From contig NZ_AP022584.1 in NCBI RefSeq assembly GCF_010731675.1, forward strand, positions 5,022,001 through 5,086,000: DNA of 64,000 nt. The letters are read 5' to 3'. This document shows positions 49,930 to 60,595 of the stretch, in pieces. Origin of the DNA: Mycobacterium marseillense. Lineage in GTDB: Bacteria; Actinomycetota; Actinomycetes; Mycobacteriales; Mycobacteriaceae. The translations under genes were made by a program, and so were the position numbers. The first letter of the stretch is position 1; each line of letters opens with the position of its first letter. The notes under the pieces were generated by a model. That model was given only the letters and a program-made list of their open reading frames with translations, ran no database searches and was not told where the DNA came from.

Positions 49930-52900
49930 TTGACTGCCACACCGCACATTGGTGGAGTGCTCGAGGAGCTCTTGGAGCGCAGCGGGCGGTTCTTCACGCC
50001 GGGCGATATCTCGGCCGACCTGCGCACCGTGACGCGGCGGGGCGGCCGCGAGGCCGACGTGTTCTATCGCGACCGGTGGAGCCACGACAAGGTGGTTCGC
50101 TCCACGCACGGCGTGAACTGCACCGGGTCCTGCTCCTGGAAGATCTACGTCAAGGACGGGATCATCACCTGGGAAACCCAGCAGACCGACTACCCGTCGG
50201 TGGGTCCGGACCGTCCCGAGTACGAGCCGCGCGGTTGCCCCCGCGGTGCCTCTTTTTCCTGGTACAGCTACTCGCCCACCCGGGTGCGCTACCCGTACGC
50301 CCGCGGCGTGCTGGTCGAGATGTACCGGGAAGCCAAGGCGCGCCTGGGCGATCCGGTGCTGGCGTGGGCCGACATCCAGGCCGATCCCGAGCGCCGCCGG
50401 CGCTATCAGCAGGCCCGCGGGAAGGGCGGACTGATCCGCGTCACCTGGGCCGAGGCCACCGAACTGATCGCCGCCGCCCATGTGCACACCATCAAAACCT
50501 ACGGTCCGGATCGGGTCGCCGGATTCTCCCCGATTCCGGCGATGTCGATGGTGTCCTATGCCGCAGGCTCGCGGTTCTTCGAACTGATCGGCGCCCCCAT
50601 GACGTCGTTCTACGACTGGTACGCCGACCTTCCGGTGGCCTCACCCCAGGTGTTCGGCGACCAGACCGACGTTCCCGAATCCGGAGACTGGTGGGACGCA
50701 GCGTATTTGATGATGTGGGGCTCGAACGTGCCGATCACTCGGACCCCCGACGCGCACTGGATGGCCGAGGCGCGCTACCGCGGCACCAAGGTCGTCACCG
50801 TCAGCCCCGACTACGCCGACAACACCAAGTTCGCCGATGAGTGGATGCCGTGCGCGGCCGGCACCGACGGGGCGCTGGCCATGGCGATGGGTCACGTCAT
50901 TCTCTCGGAATGCTATGTGCAAAAGCAGGTTCCGTTCTTCGCCGACTATTCGCGTCGCTACACCGATCTACCGTTCCTGATCAAGCTGGAAGAACGCGGC
51001 GACATGCTGGTGCCGGGGAAGAACCTGACGGCGGCGGACCTGGGGGAGGCGGTCGAGAACGCGGCACTCAAGCCCGCGGTGCTCGACGAAACCACCAATT
51101 CGGTTGTGGTGCCGCACGGTTCGCTGGGCTTCCGGTACGGCGAATCCGGGGTCGGCAAGTGGAACCTCGATCTCGGTGACCTGGTGCCGGCGCTCAGTGT
51201 GCGAGACGCGCACGGCACCAACGGCGACGGCAGCACCGCGCTGGTGCACATGCCCAGCTTCGACACCCTCGACGGCGAGGGCACGACCGCGGCCCGCGGC
51301 GTCCCGGTGCGCCGCATCGGCAAGCACCTGGTGTGCACAGTCTTCGACCTGATGCTCGCGCAATATGGCGTCGCGCGCGCGGGGTTGCCCGGCGAATGGC
51401 CCACCGGCTACGACGACGCGACGCAGCAGAACACCCCGGCTTGGCAGGAAGCGATCACCGGCGTGTCGGCCGCCCAAGCCATCCGCGTGGCACGGGAATT
51501 CGCGCACAGCGCCGAGGAATCCGGCGGCCGGTCCATGATCATCATGGGCGGCGGCATCTGCCACTGGTTCCACGCCGACGCGATCTACCGGGCGGTGCTG
51601 GCGCTGCTGATGCTGACCGGGTCGATGGGCCGCAACGGCGGCGGCTGGGCCCACTACGTCGGCCAGGAAAAGGTGCGTCCGCTCACCGGGTTTCACACGA
51701 TGGCGATGGCCACCGACTGGGTGCGCCCGCCGCGCCAGGTGCCCGGCGCCTCGTACTGGTACGCACACACCGACCAATGGCGCTATGACGGCTACGGGGC
51801 GGACAAGTTGTCCAGCCCGGTGGGCCGGGGCCGCTTCGCGGGCAAGCACACGATGGATCTGCTGGCGTCGTCGGTGGCCATGGGGTGGAGCCCGTACTAC
51901 CCCCAGTTCGACCGGTCGAGTCTGGACGTCGCCGACGAGGCGCGCGCCGCGGGTCGCGACGTCGCCGACTACGTCGCCGAGCAGCTCGGGCAGCGCAAAC
52001 TCAAACTCGCGGTGACCGATCCGGACAACCCCGTCAACTGGCCCCGGGTGCTCACCGTGTGGCGCGCCAACCTGATCGGGTCGTCGGGCAAGGGCGGCGA
52101 GTACTTCCTGCGCCACCTGTTGGGAACCGACTCCAACGCGTCGGCGCTGCCGCCCGAGGACGGGGTGCGGCCCGTCGACGTGACGTGTGAGGGGGACATC
52201 CCCGAGGGCAAGCTCGACCTGATGATGTCGATCGACTTCCGGATGACCTCGACGACTTTGGTTTCCGATATCGTGCTGCCGGCGGCGACCTGGTACGAGA
52301 AGTCCGACATCTCCAGCACGGACATGCACCCCTACGTGCACGCGTTCAGCGCCGCGACCGATCCGCCGTGGGAAACACGTTCGGACTTCGACGCTTTCGG
52401 TGCGATCGCCCGCGCCTTCAGTGCCATGGCCAAAGAGCATCTGGGCACCCGCACCGACGTCGTGCTCAGCGCGCTGCAGCACGACACACCCGACGCGATG
52501 GCCTATCCCGATGGCACCGAACAGGATTGGCTGCACAGCGGGGCGACGCCGGTACCCGGCCGCACCATGGGCAAGCTCACCGTGGTGGACCGTGACTACG
52601 CCGCCATCTACGACAAGTGGCTGACGCTGGGTCCGCTGGTCGACAAGTTCGGACTGACCACCAAGGGCATCACCGTGCACCCCTTCCGGGAGGTCGAGGA
52701 GCTCGCCGCCAAGTTCGGGGTGCTCAAATCCGGTGTGGCGGCGGGTCGCCCGGCCATCACCACCGCCGCCCGGATGGCCGACGTGCTGCTGCTGCTGTCG
52801 GGGACGACCAACGGCCGGCTGGCGGTCGAGGGCTTCCACGAGCTGGAAAAGCGCACGGGTCAACGCCTGGTGCACCTGGCCGAGGGCAGCGAGGACAAGC

Positions 52901-53628
52901 GCATCAGCTACGCCGACACCCAGGCGCGGCCCGTACCCGTGGTCACCAGCCCGGAATGGTCGGGCAGCGAAACGGGCGGTCGCCGCTACGCGCCGTTCAC
53001 CATCAACATCGAAAACCTCAAGCCGTTCCACACCCTGACCGGGCGGATGCATTTCTATCTGGCCCACGACTGGGTCGAGGAACTCGGCGAGCATCTGCCG
53101 GTCTTCCGGCCGCCGCTGGACATGGCGCGCTTGTTCGGCGCACCCACGCTCGGCCCGACCGAGGACGGAATCGGGCTCACCGTGCGGTACCTCACGCCGC
53201 ACTCGAAGTGGTCCTTCCACTCCACCTACCAGGACAACCTCTACATGCTCTCGCTGTCCCGCGGCGGCCCGACGATGTGGATGAGCCCGGGTGACGCGGC
53301 GAAAATCCAAGTGCGCGACAACGATTGGGTTGAGGCGGTCAACGTCAACGGCATCTACGTGTGCCGGGCGATCGTCTCGCACCGGATGCCCGACGGGGTG
53401 GTGTACGTCTATCACGTGCAGGAGCGCACCGTCGACACCCCGCGCACCGAGACCAACAACAAGCGCGGCGGTAACCACAACGCGCTCACCCGGGTGCGGA
53501 TCAAGCCCAGCCACCTGGCCGGCGGCTACGGTCAGCACGCGTTCGCGTTCAACTACCTGGGGCCGACCGGCAACCAGCGCGACGAGGTGACCGTCGTGCG
53601 TCGCCGCAGCCAGGAGGTGCAGTACTAA
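49930..53628 (+). CDS. narG: Respiratory nitrate reductase alpha subunit NarG
   Basis: The 1232-residue molybdopterin catalytic subunit, reducing nitrate to nitrite on the cytosolic side of the membrane. The FS0 iron-sulfur ligands are His60, Cys64, Cys68 (HGVNCTGSC) and Cys103 (RGCPRG). The Asp Mo ligand lies in WGSNVPITRTPDAHW. TTG 49930 is the start, with GAGGAGGAG 6 nt upstream. The length matches NarG of other mycobacteria. narH follows 2 nt after the stop. The operon serves anaerobic respiration or nitrogen assimilation and lacks an adjacent narK transporter. Confidence 0.97.
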   Translation: MTATPHIGGVLEELLERSGRFFTPGDISADLRTVTRRGGREADVFYRDRWSHDKVVRSTHGVNCTGSCSWKIYVKDGIITWETQQTDYPSVGPDRPEYEPRGCPRGASFSWYSYSPTRVRYPYARGVLVEMYREAKARLGDPVLAWADIQADPERRRRYQQARGKGGLIRVTWAEATELIAAAHVHTIKTYGPDRVAGFSPIPAMSMVSYAAGSRFFELIGAPMTSFYDWYADLPVASPQVFGDQTDVPESGDWWDAAYLMMWGSNVPITRTPDAHWMAEARYRGTKVVTVSPDYADNTKFADEWMPCAAGTDGALAMAMGHVILSECYVQKQVPFFADYSRRYTDLPFLIKLEERGDMLVPGKNLTAADLGEAVENAALKPAVLDETTNSVVVPHGSLGFRYGESGVGKWNLDLGDLVPALSVRDAHGTNGDGSTALVHMPSFDTLDGEGTTAARGVPVRRIGKHLVCTVFDLMLAQYGVARAGLPGEWPTGYDDATQQNTPAWQEAITGVSAAQAIRVAREFAHSAEESGGRSMIIMGGGICHWFHADAIYRAVLALLMLTGSMGRNGGGWAHYVGQEKVRPLTGFHTMAMATDWVRPPRQVPGASYWYAHTDQWRYDGYGADKLSSPVGRGRFAGKHTMDLLASSVAMGWSPYYPQFDRSSLDVADEARAAGRDVADYVAEQLGQRKLKLAVTDPDNPVNWPRVLTVWRANLIGSSGKGGEYFLRHLLGTDSNASALPPEDGVRPVDVTCEGDIPEGKLDLMMSIDFRMTSTTLVSDIVLPAATWYEKSDISSTDMHPYVHAFSAATDPPWETRSDFDAFGAIARAFSAMAKEHLGTRTDVVLSALQHDTPDAMAYPDGTEQDWLHSGATPVPGRTMGKLTVVDRDYAAIYDKWLTLGPLVDKFGLTTKGITVHPFREVEELAAKFGVLKSGVAAGRPAITTAARMADVLLLLSGTTNGRLAVEGFHELEKRTGQRLVHLAEGSEDKRISYADTQARPVPVVTSPEWSGSETGGRRYAPFTINIENLKPFHTLTGRMHFYLAHDWVEELGEHLPVFRPPLDMARLFGAPTLGPTEDGIGLTVRYLTPHSKWSFHSTYQDNLYMLSLSRGGPTMWMSPGDAAKIQVRDNDWVEAVNVNGIYVCRAIVSHRMPDGVVYVYHVQERTVDTPRTETNNKRGGNHNALTRVRIKPSHLAGGYGQHAFAFNYLGPTGNQRDEVTVVRRRSQEVQY

Positions 53629-53630
53629 CC

Positions 53631-55241
53631 ATGAAGGTTATGGCGCAGTTGGCGATGGTGATGAACCTCGACAAGTGCATCGGTTGTCACACCTGCTCGG
53701 TGACCTGCAAGCAGGCGTGGACCAACCGATCCGGCACCGAATACGTGTGGTTCAACAACGTCGAAACCCGTCCCGGACAAGGCTATCCGCGCACCTACGA
53801 GGACCAGGAGAAGTGGCGGGGTGGCTGGATTCGCGACAAGAAGGGGCGGCTGCGGCTGCGCGACGGCGGCCGCATCCAGAAGCTGCTGCGCATCTTCGCC
53901 AATCCGAAGTTGCCCGTCATCGGCGACTACTACGAGCCGTGGACCTACGACTACGAGAACCTGACCACCGCACCCGCGGGTGACACGTTCCCGACAGCGG
54001 CGCCCCGAAGCGTGATCAGCGGTGAGCCGATGAAGGTGTCGTGGGGACCGAACTGGGACGACAACCTGGCCGGCTCGTCGGAGATCCTGGCCGAGGACCC
54101 GATCCTGAAGAAGGTCAACGACGAGATCAAGCTCAAGCTCGAAGAGACCTTCATGTTCTACCTGCCGCGAATCTGCGAGCACTGCCTCAACCCCTCGTGT
54201 GTGGCGTCGTGCCCGTCGGGCGCGATGTACAAGCGCAGCGAGGACGGCATCGTGCTGGTGGACCAGGACCGCTGCCGCGGCTGGCGGATGTGTGTGTCCG
54301 GATGCCCTTACAAGAAGGTCTATTTCAACCACAAGACGGGCAAAGCCGAGAAGTGCACGCTGTGCTATCCGCGCATGGAGGTCGGGCTGCCGACCATCTG
54401 CTCGGAGACCTGCGTGGGGCGGTTGCGCTACCTCGGGGTGGTTCTCTACGACGCCGACCGGGTGCTGGAAGCGGCGTCGGTGGAAAAGGACACCGATCTC
54501 TATCGGGCGCAGTGCGAGATCCTGCTGGACCCCAACGATCCGGACGTCATCGCCGGCGCGCGGGCCGAGGGCATCCCCGACGAGTGGATCGAGGCCGCGC
54601 AGCGTTCCCCGATCTACGCGCTGATCCACACCTACCAGGTGGCGCTGCCCCTGCATCCGGAATACCGCACCATGCCGATGGTTTGGTACATCCCGCCGCT
54701 GTCGCCCGTGGTCGACGCGGTCAGCCGCGACGGGCACGACGGGGAGGACGTCGGCAACCTGTTCGGCGCGCTGGACGCGTTGCGCATCCCGATGCAATAT
54801 CTGGCCGAACTGTTCACTGCCGGCGATACCGCCGTCGTCGAAGGGGTGCTGCGGCGGCTGGCGGCGATGCGCTCCTACATGCGCGACATCAACCTCGGCC
54901 GCGACACCCAGCCGCACATCCCGCATTCGGTCGGCATGACCGAAGAGCAGATCTACGAGATGTATCGGCTGCTCGCGATCGCGAAATACGAAGAGCGCTA
55001 CGTGATTCCGACGGCGTTCGCCCCTCAGGCCCGCGATCTCGAGGAGATGGGCTGTTCGTTGACGGGCGAGGGCGGCCCGGGCATGTACGAATCGGAGCCG
55101 ATTCCGGTGTCCGTGGAAACCTTCCACGCGCTCAAGCGTGGGGGGGACGAGCCCGGCCAGGCGCGGCCGCGGGTGAACCTGCTCAACTGGGACGGCGGCC
55201 AGGTGCCGGCGGGGATGTTCCCCGAGGGGCAGAAGCGGTGA
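53631..55241 (+). CDS. narH: Nitrate reductase beta subunit NarH
   Basis: The 536-residue electron-transfer subunit with four Fe-S clusters. Ligand sets are CIGCHTCSVTC (Cys16, 19, 22, 26), CEHCLNPSCVASC, CRGWRMCVSGC in which a Trp marks the 3Fe-4S cluster, and CTLCYP with ICSETC. It shuttles electrons from NarI to NarG. The start is ATG 53631, directly after narG. Its TGA overlaps the narJ GTG (GTGA), consistent with coupled translation of the operon. Confidence 0.97.
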   Translation: MKVMAQLAMVMNLDKCIGCHTCSVTCKQAWTNRSGTEYVWFNNVETRPGQGYPRTYEDQEKWRGGWIRDKKGRLRLRDGGRIQKLLRIFANPKLPVIGDYYEPWTYDYENLTTAPAGDTFPTAAPRSVISGEPMKVSWGPNWDDNLAGSSEILAEDPILKKVNDEIKLKLEETFMFYLPRICEHCLNPSCVASCPSGAMYKRSEDGIVLVDQDRCRGWRMCVSGCPYKKVYFNHKTGKAEKCTLCYPRMEVGLPTICSETCVGRLRYLGVVLYDADRVLEAASVEKDTDLYRAQCEILLDPNDPDVIAGARAEGIPDEWIEAAQRSPIYALIHTYQVALPLHPEYRTMPMVWYIPPLSPVVDAVSRDGHDGEDVGNLFGALDALRIPMQYLAELFTAGDTAVVEGVLRRLAAMRSYMRDINLGRDTQPHIPHSVGMTEEQIYEMYRLLAIAKYEERYVIPTAFAPQARDLEEMGCSLTGEGGPGMYESEPIPVSVETFHALKRGGDEPGQARPRVNLLNWDGGQVPAGMFPEGQKR

Positions 55242-55906
55242 GGCTGCTCTCCGCGCTCCGCGAGCGTTCCGCCGGCCGGGCGATGCAGGATCGCCTGGTG
55301 TGGCAGGCGGCCTCGCTGCTGTTGGCGTACCCGGACGACGGCTTCACCGACCGCCTGGACGCCGTCGACGAAATGCTCGGCCACATCAGCGGTCCCGCCG
55401 CGACGCTCCTCGGGCAGGCGGCCGCGGCGCTGCGGGCCCGCGAGCCGATGGTCGCCGCGATGGACTATGTCGCGACGTTCGATATGCGCCGGCGCGCCAC
55501 GATGTACCTGACGTACTGGACCGCGGGGGACACCCGCAACCGCGGCCGGGAGATGCTGGCGTTCGCCACCGCCTACCGGGAGGCGGGTGCGCAGCCGCCG
55601 AGCGGCGAGGCGCCCGATCATTTGACCGTGGTGCTCGAATTCGCCGCCACCGTCGACCCCGAGGCCGGACGGCGACTGCTGACCGAGCACCGCGTGCCGA
55701 TCGACGTGCTGCGCGGCGCCCTGGCCGACGCCCGGTCACCGTACGAGCCCGCCGTGGCCGCGGTCTGCGAGACCCTGCCGGCGGCCACCGACCAGGAGGC
55801 GCGCCGCGCCGAGCGGCTGGCGCAGGCCGGCCCGCCCGCGGAAGCCGTTGGGCTGGAACCGTTTACCTTGACCGTGCCACCCCGCAAAGGAACGCCAGGT
55901 GTTTAG
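55238..55906 (+). CDS. narJ: Nitrate reductase assembly chaperone NarJ
   Basis: A 222-residue all-helical TorD/NarJ-type chaperone needed for Mo-cofactor insertion into NarG; not part of the final enzyme. WQAASLLLAYPDDGFTDRLD is the family start, and YVATFDMRRRATMYLTYW with GDTRNRGREMLAF is the conserved NarJ core. GTG 55238 overlaps the narH stop. The end overlaps the narI start by 8 nt. Confidence 0.95.
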   Translation: MRLLSALRERSAGRAMQDRLVWQAASLLLAYPDDGFTDRLDAVDEMLGHISGPAATLLGQAAAALRAREPMVAAMDYVATFDMRRRATMYLTYWTAGDTRNRGREMLAFATAYREAGAQPPSGEAPDHLTVVLEFAATVDPEAGRRLLTEHRVPIDVLRGALADARSPYEPAVAAVCETLPAATDQEARRAERLAQAGPPAEAVGLEPFTLTVPPRKGTPGV

Positions 55907-56630
55907 CAACGTCCTGTTCTGGGATATCGCCCCGTACGTCACGCTCTCGGTCCTGATCGTGGGGACGTGGTGGCGCTACCGCTACGACAAGTTCGGTTGG
56001 ACCTCGCGGTCCTCGCAGATCTACGAGTCGCGACTGCTGAGCATCGCCAGCCCCATGTTCCATTTCGGCATCCTGGCGGTTTTCGCCGGACACGTGGTGG
56101 GGCTGTTCATTCCGCCGAAGGTGACGCAGCTGCTGAAGATGAGCGACCACTTCTACCACCTGCAGGCGGTCATCGCCGGGTCGATCGCCGGCGTCGCGAC
56201 GCTCGTCGGAATCGGGCTGCTCGTCTACCGACGGTTCACCCGTCCCGCCGTGTCCTTGGCCACCACCCGGAGCGACAAGGTGATGTATGTGGTGCTGGTG
56301 CTGGCGATCGTGGTGGGCCTGTACTGCGACCTGATCGGCACCGGCCCGCACGGCGGCGAGTTCCACTACCGCTACACCGTCGGTTTGTGGTTCCGCCGGA
56401 TCTGGATCTTTCAGCCGCACGGCGAGGTGATGATCAACGCCCCGCTGGACTATCAGCTGCACGCCCTGATCGGCATGGTGCTGTTCACGCTGTGGCCGTT
56501 CACCCGGCTGGTGCACGTGTTCAGCGCCCCGGTCGTCTACCTGTTCCGGCCCTACATCGTCTACCGCAGCCGCGAGGCGGCGGGTAAGGGCCAGCTGGTC
56601 GGCACGGCGCCGAAGCGCCGGGGCTGGTAG
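55899..56630 (+). CDS. narI: Nitrate reductase gamma subunit NarI (cytochrome b)
   Basis: A 243-residue membrane subunit with five helices and two b hemes, oxidising menaquinol and anchoring NarGH. YVTLSVLIVGTWWRYRYDKF begins the family pattern. The heme His residues lie in MFHFGILAVFAGHVVG and in LDYQLHALIGM...RLVHVFSAP. GTG 55899 overlaps narJ by 8 nt. It ends the operon; 104 nt separate it from typA. Confidence 0.95.
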   Translation: MFSNVLFWDIAPYVTLSVLIVGTWWRYRYDKFGWTSRSSQIYESRLLSIASPMFHFGILAVFAGHVVGLFIPPKVTQLLKMSDHFYHLQAVIAGSIAGVATLVGIGLLVYRRFTRPAVSLATTRSDKVMYVVLVLAIVVGLYCDLIGTGPHGGEFHYRYTVGLWFRRIWIFQPHGEVMINAPLDYQLHALIGMVLFTLWPFTRLVHVFSAPVVYLFRPYIVYRSREAAGKGQLVGTAPKRRGW

Positions 56631-56734
56631 GCGGCATCGCACCGCCCACCCAACGCCGCCACCGCACACTCGACGCCGCCCGTCGGCGACCTGCCAGTTC
56701 GCTATCCGGGCCCCCCGCTGCCACAATCTCCGAC

Positions 56735-58624
56735 GTGTCATTTCGCAACGTCGCCATCGTCGCCCACGTCGACCACGGCAAGACCACTCTGGTTGACGCG
56801 ATGCTGCGGCAGTCGGGGGCGCTGCATCACCGGGGTGACGACGCGGTCGAGCGCCTCATGGACTCCGGCGACCTGGAGAAGGAAAAAGGCATCACGATCC
56901 TGGCCAAGAACACGGCCGTGCATCGCAAGAATGCGGACGGAACGACGACCGTCATCAATGTCATCGACACCCCGGGCCACGCCGACTTCGGCGGCGAGGT
57001 GGAGCGCGGCCTGTCGATGGTGGACGGGGTGCTGCTGCTGGTCGACGCCTCGGAGGGGCCGCTGCCGCAGACCCGGTTCGTGCTGCGCAAGGCCCTGGCC
57101 GCCCACCTTCCGGTGATCCTGGTCGTCAACAAGACGGACCGGCCGGACGCCCGGATCTCCGAGGTCGTCTCCGAAAGCCACGACCTGCTGCTCGACGTCG
57201 CCTCCGACCTGGACGAGGACGCGCAGAGGGCCGCCGAGGCCGCCCTGGACCTGCCGACGCTGTACGCCTCGGGACGGGCCGGCATCGCCAGCACGACGGA
57301 ACCGGCGAATGGCGAGAACCCCGAGGGCGACAACCTCGATCCGCTGTTCGACGTGCTGCTCGAGCACATCCCGCCGCCGCAGGGCGATCCCGAGGCGCCG
57401 CTGCAGGCGCTGGTGACCAACCTGGACGCGTCGGCGTTCCTGGGCCGGCTCGCGCTGATCCGCATCTACAAGGGTCGTATCAAGAAGGGCCAGCAGGTGG
57501 CCTGGATGCGCGAGGTCGACGGCCATCCCGTCATCACGAACGCGAAGATCACCGAGCTGCTTGTCACCGAGGGCGTCGAGCGTTCCTCGACCGACGAGGC
57601 CGTCGCCGGGGACATCGTCGCCGTCGCGGGCATTCCGGAGATCATGATCGGCGACACGCTGGCCGATCCGGACCACGCGCACGCGCTGCCGCGCATCACC
57701 GTCGACGAGCCCGCGATCTCGGTGACCATCGGCACCAACACCTCGCCGCTGGCGGGCAAGGTGAAGGGACACAAGCTGACCGCTCGCATGGTGAAGTCGC
57801 GGCTGGACACCGAACTCGTGGGCAACGTCTCCATCAAGGTGGTCGACATCGACCGGCCCGACGCCTGGGAGGTGCAGGGCCGCGGCGAGCTCGCGCTGGC
57901 GGTGCTCGTGGAGCAGATGCGCCGCGAGGGTTTCGAGCTCACGGTGGGCAAGCCGCAGGTCGTCACGCAGACGATCGACGGCAAGCTGCATGAGCCCTTC
58001 GAGGCGATGACCATCGACTGTCCCGAGGAATTCGTCGGCGCCATCACCCAGCTGATGGCCGCCCGCAAGGGCCGGATGGAAGAGATGACCAACCACGCCG
58101 CCGGGTGGGTCCGGATGGACTTCATCGTGCCCAGCCGCGGCCTGATCGGCTTCCGCACCGACTTCCTCACGCTGACCCGCGGCACCGGGATCGCCAACGC
58201 GGTGTTCGACGGCTACCGGCCGTGGGCCGGGGAGATCCGCGCCCGCCACACCGGGTCACTGGTGTCCGACCGCGCGGGCACCATCACCCCGTTCGCCATG
58301 ATTCAGCTCGCCGACCGGGGTCAGTTCTTCGTCGAGCCCGGCCAGGACACCTACGAGGGCATGGTCGTCGGAATCAACCCGCGCGCAGAGGATCTCGACA
58401 TCAACGTCACCCGCGAGAAGAAGCTGACCAACATGCGGTCGTCGACCGCCGATGTCATCGAAACGTTGGCCAGGCCGCTCGAACTCGATCTCGAGCAGGC
58501 CATGGAATTCTGCGCGCAAGACGAATGCGTCGAGGTGACCCCCGAGATCGTGCGGGTGCGCAAGGTCGAGCTGGACGCCACCTCCCGGGCTCGCAGCCGG
58601 TCGCGCGCCAAGGCCCGGGGTTAA
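56735..58624 (+). CDS. typA: Ribosome-associated GTPase TypA/BipA
   Basis: A 629-residue translational GTPase of the EF-G family that aids 50S assembly under stress. G motifs are AHVDHGKTT, EKEKGITI, DTPGHADF and NKTD. EF-G-like domains III and V and the TypA-specific C-terminal domain (GLIGFRTDFLTLTRGTG, AEDLDINVTREKKLTNMR) follow. The end is basic (RARSRSRAKARG). GTG 56735 gives MSFRNVAIVAHVDHG as in orthologues. Synteny fits Rv1165. Confidence 0.97.
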   Translation: MSFRNVAIVAHVDHGKTTLVDAMLRQSGALHHRGDDAVERLMDSGDLEKEKGITILAKNTAVHRKNADGTTTVINVIDTPGHADFGGEVERGLSMVDGVLLLVDASEGPLPQTRFVLRKALAAHLPVILVVNKTDRPDARISEVVSESHDLLLDVASDLDEDAQRAAEAALDLPTLYASGRAGIASTTEPANGENPEGDNLDPLFDVLLEHIPPPQGDPEAPLQALVTNLDASAFLGRLALIRIYKGRIKKGQQVAWMREVDGHPVITNAKITELLVTEGVERSSTDEAVAGDIVAVAGIPEIMIGDTLADPDHAHALPRITVDEPAISVTIGTNTSPLAGKVKGHKLTARMVKSRLDTELVGNVSIKVVDIDRPDAWEVQGRGELALAVLVEQMRREGFELTVGKPQVVTQTIDGKLHEPFEAMTIDCPEEFVGAITQLMAARKGRMEEMTNHAAGWVRMDFIVPSRGLIGFRTDFLTLTRGTGIANAVFDGYRPWAGEIRARHTGSLVSDRAGTITPFAMIQLADRGQFFVEPGQDTYEGMVVGINPRAEDLDINVTREKKLTNMRSSTADVIETLARPLELDLEQAMEFCAQDECVEVTPEIVRVRKVELDATSRARSRSRAKARG

Positions 58625-58675
58625 CACCTGGTGGTCGGACGGGCCGCTGTGCGGCTGCTCGATACCCTGATCAGC

Positions 58676-60586
58676 GTGCCGAGACGCGTCCGCCGCTTGT
58701 TCATGGTGCTCGGCGGCCTCGTCTCGTTGGTCGGGCTGGTGCTCTCGGCGTGTACGGTCAACCCGCCGCCGGCGCCGCAAAGCACCGATACGCCGCACAA
58801 TTCGGTGCCGCCGCCCCCGCGGGTCAGCGAGATCATCATGGGCATCGACTCGATCGGCGCGGGGTTCAATCCGCATCTGTTGTCGGACCTGTCCCCGGTG
58901 AACGCGGCGATCAGCGCGCTGGTGTTGCCCAGCGCCTTCCGGCCGGTCCCGGACCCCAACGTGCCGACCGGTTCACGCTGGGAGATGGACCCGACGCTGT
59001 TGGTGTCCGCCGATGTGACGAGCCAGAACCCGTTCACGGTGACCTACAAGATCCGGCCCGAGGCGCAGTGGACCGACAACGCCCCCATTGCCGCCGACGA
59101 CTTCTGGTACCTGTGGCGGCAGATGGTCAGTCAGCCCGGTGTCGTCGACCCCGCCGGGTATGACCTCATCACCGGCGTGCAGTCGCTCGAGGGTGGCAAG
59201 CAGGCGGTGGTGACCTTCGCGCAGCCGTACCCGGCGTGGAAAGAGTTGTTCAGCAACATCCTTCCGGCGCACATCGTCAAGGACGTGCCGGGCGGATTCG
59301 CGGCCGGGCTGGCAAGGGCGCTTCCGGTCACGGGCGGGCAGTTCCGGGTGGAAAGCATCGACCCGCAGCGCGACGAGATCCTGGTCGCCCGCAACGACCG
59401 CTACTGGGGGCCGCCGGCCAAACCCGCGCTCATCCTCTTCCGCCGCGCCGGGGCGCCGGCCGCGCTGGCCGACTCCGTGCGCAACGGCGACACCCAGGTG
59501 GCGCAGGTCCACGGCGGCTCGGCGGCCTTCGCGCAGCTGTCGGCCATCCCCGACGTGCGGACCGCCCGCATCGTGACGCCGCGCGTCATGCAGCTCACGC
59601 TGCGCGCCGCCGAGCCCAAACTCTCTGACACCCAAGTCCGCAAGGCGATCCTGGGGTTGCTCGACGTCGACCTGCTCGCCGCCGTCGGCGCGGGCAGCGA
59701 CAACACGGTCACCCTGGATCAGGCCCTGATCCGCGCGCCGAGCGATCCCGGCTACGAGCCGACCGCGCCGCCCGCGATGACGACGGCGGCCGCGCTGACC
59801 CTGCTGCAGGGCGCCGGATACCGGGTCGAACCCAATGCGTCGGGTTCGGGTACCTCTCCCGCGCCGCCCCCGGCGAACCCCGGGCCGCCCGAGGTCATCC
59901 GGGGCCGGATCAGCAAGGACGGCCAACAGCTGTCGTTGGCGATCGGGGTGGCGGCCAACGACCCGACCTCGGTCGCGGTGGCCAACACGGCCGCCGACCA
60001 GTTGCGCAACGTCGGCATCGCCGCGACCGTGCTGGCGCTGGACCCCGTCACCCTCTACCGCGACGCGCTCAACGACAGCCGGGTGGACGCGATCGTCGGC
60101 TGGCGTCAGGCCGGCGGCAACCTGGCGACCCGGCTCGCCTCCCGCTACGGCTGTCCCGCGCTGCAATCGACCGAGGTTCCCGCAACCGGCGAGGCGACGC
60201 CGGTGTCGTCCACTCCGGCCGGGCCCGCGCCGTCCACCGGGCCGGGCACCACGACCGCCCCCACCTCGGCACTGCCGACGTCGGCGCCCCCGCCGAGTCG
60301 CCCCGCGGATCCCAACGCCCTGGTGCAGGCGCCGTCGAACCTCACCGGCATCTGCGATCGCAGCATCCAGTCGAACATCGATGCCGCCCTCAACGGCACC
60401 AAGAGCATCAACGACGTCATCACCGCGGTCGAACCGCGACTGTGGAACATGTCGACGGTCTTGCCGATCCTGCAGGACACCACGATCGTCGCGGCCGGAC
60501 CGAGCGTGCAGAACGTCAGCCTGTCCGGCGCGGTTCCGGTCGGCATCGTCGGCGACGCCGGTCAGTGGATCAAAACCGGGCCCTAA
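58676..60586 (+). CDS. lpqW: Lipoprotein LpqW, PIM/LAM synthesis regulator
   Basis: A 636-residue lipoprotein with a substrate-binding (SBP_bac_5) fold; in mycobacteria LpqW directs intermediates between PIM and lipoarabinomannan synthesis. The signal ends at the lipobox LSAC with Cys26 as the acylation site. [19 protein letters not shown] and [14 protein letters not shown] are the family blocks. A Pro/Thr/Ser-rich linker lies near residues 505-550. GTG 58676 is used; GTG 58631 would add 15 residues. It starts 52 nt after typA, and pimE, with which it acts, lies 10 kb upstream. Confidence 0.92.
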   Translation: MPRRVRRLFMVLGGLVSLVGLVLSACTVNPPPAPQSTDTPHNSVPPPPRVSEIIMGIDSIGAGFNPHLLSDLSPVNAAISALVLPSAFRPVPDPNVPTGSRWEMDPTLLVSADVTSQNPFTVTYKIRPEAQWTDNAPIAADDFWYLWRQMVSQPGVVDPAGYDLITGVQSLEGGKQAVVTFAQPYPAWKELFSNILPAHIVKDVPGGFAAGLARALPVTGGQFRVESIDPQRDEILVARNDRYWGPPAKPALILFRRAGAPAALADSVRNGDTQVAQVHGGSAAFAQLSAIPDVRTARIVTPRVMQLTLRAAEPKLSDTQVRKAILGLLDVDLLAAVGAGSDNTVTLDQALIRAPSDPGYEPTAPPAMTTAAALTLLQGAGYRVEPNASGSGTSPAPPPANPGPPEVIRGRISKDGQQLSLAIGVAANDPTSVAVANTAADQLRNVGIAATVLALDPVTLYRDALNDSRVDAIVGWRQAGGNLATRLASRYGCPALQSTEVPATGEATPVSSTPAGPAPSTGPGTTTAPTSALPTSAPPPSRPADPNALVQAPSNLTGICDRSIQSNIDAALNGTKSINDVITAVEPRLWNMSTVLPILQDTTIVAAGPSVQNVSLSGAVPVGIVGDAGQWIKTGP

Positions 60587-60595
60587 CGGCGATCG

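Noticed and set aside
50968..53538. 856-codon minus-strand frame opposite narG
   Set aside because: NarG is unmistakable on the plus strand; the minus frame is Val/Arg/Asp-rich shadow sequence.
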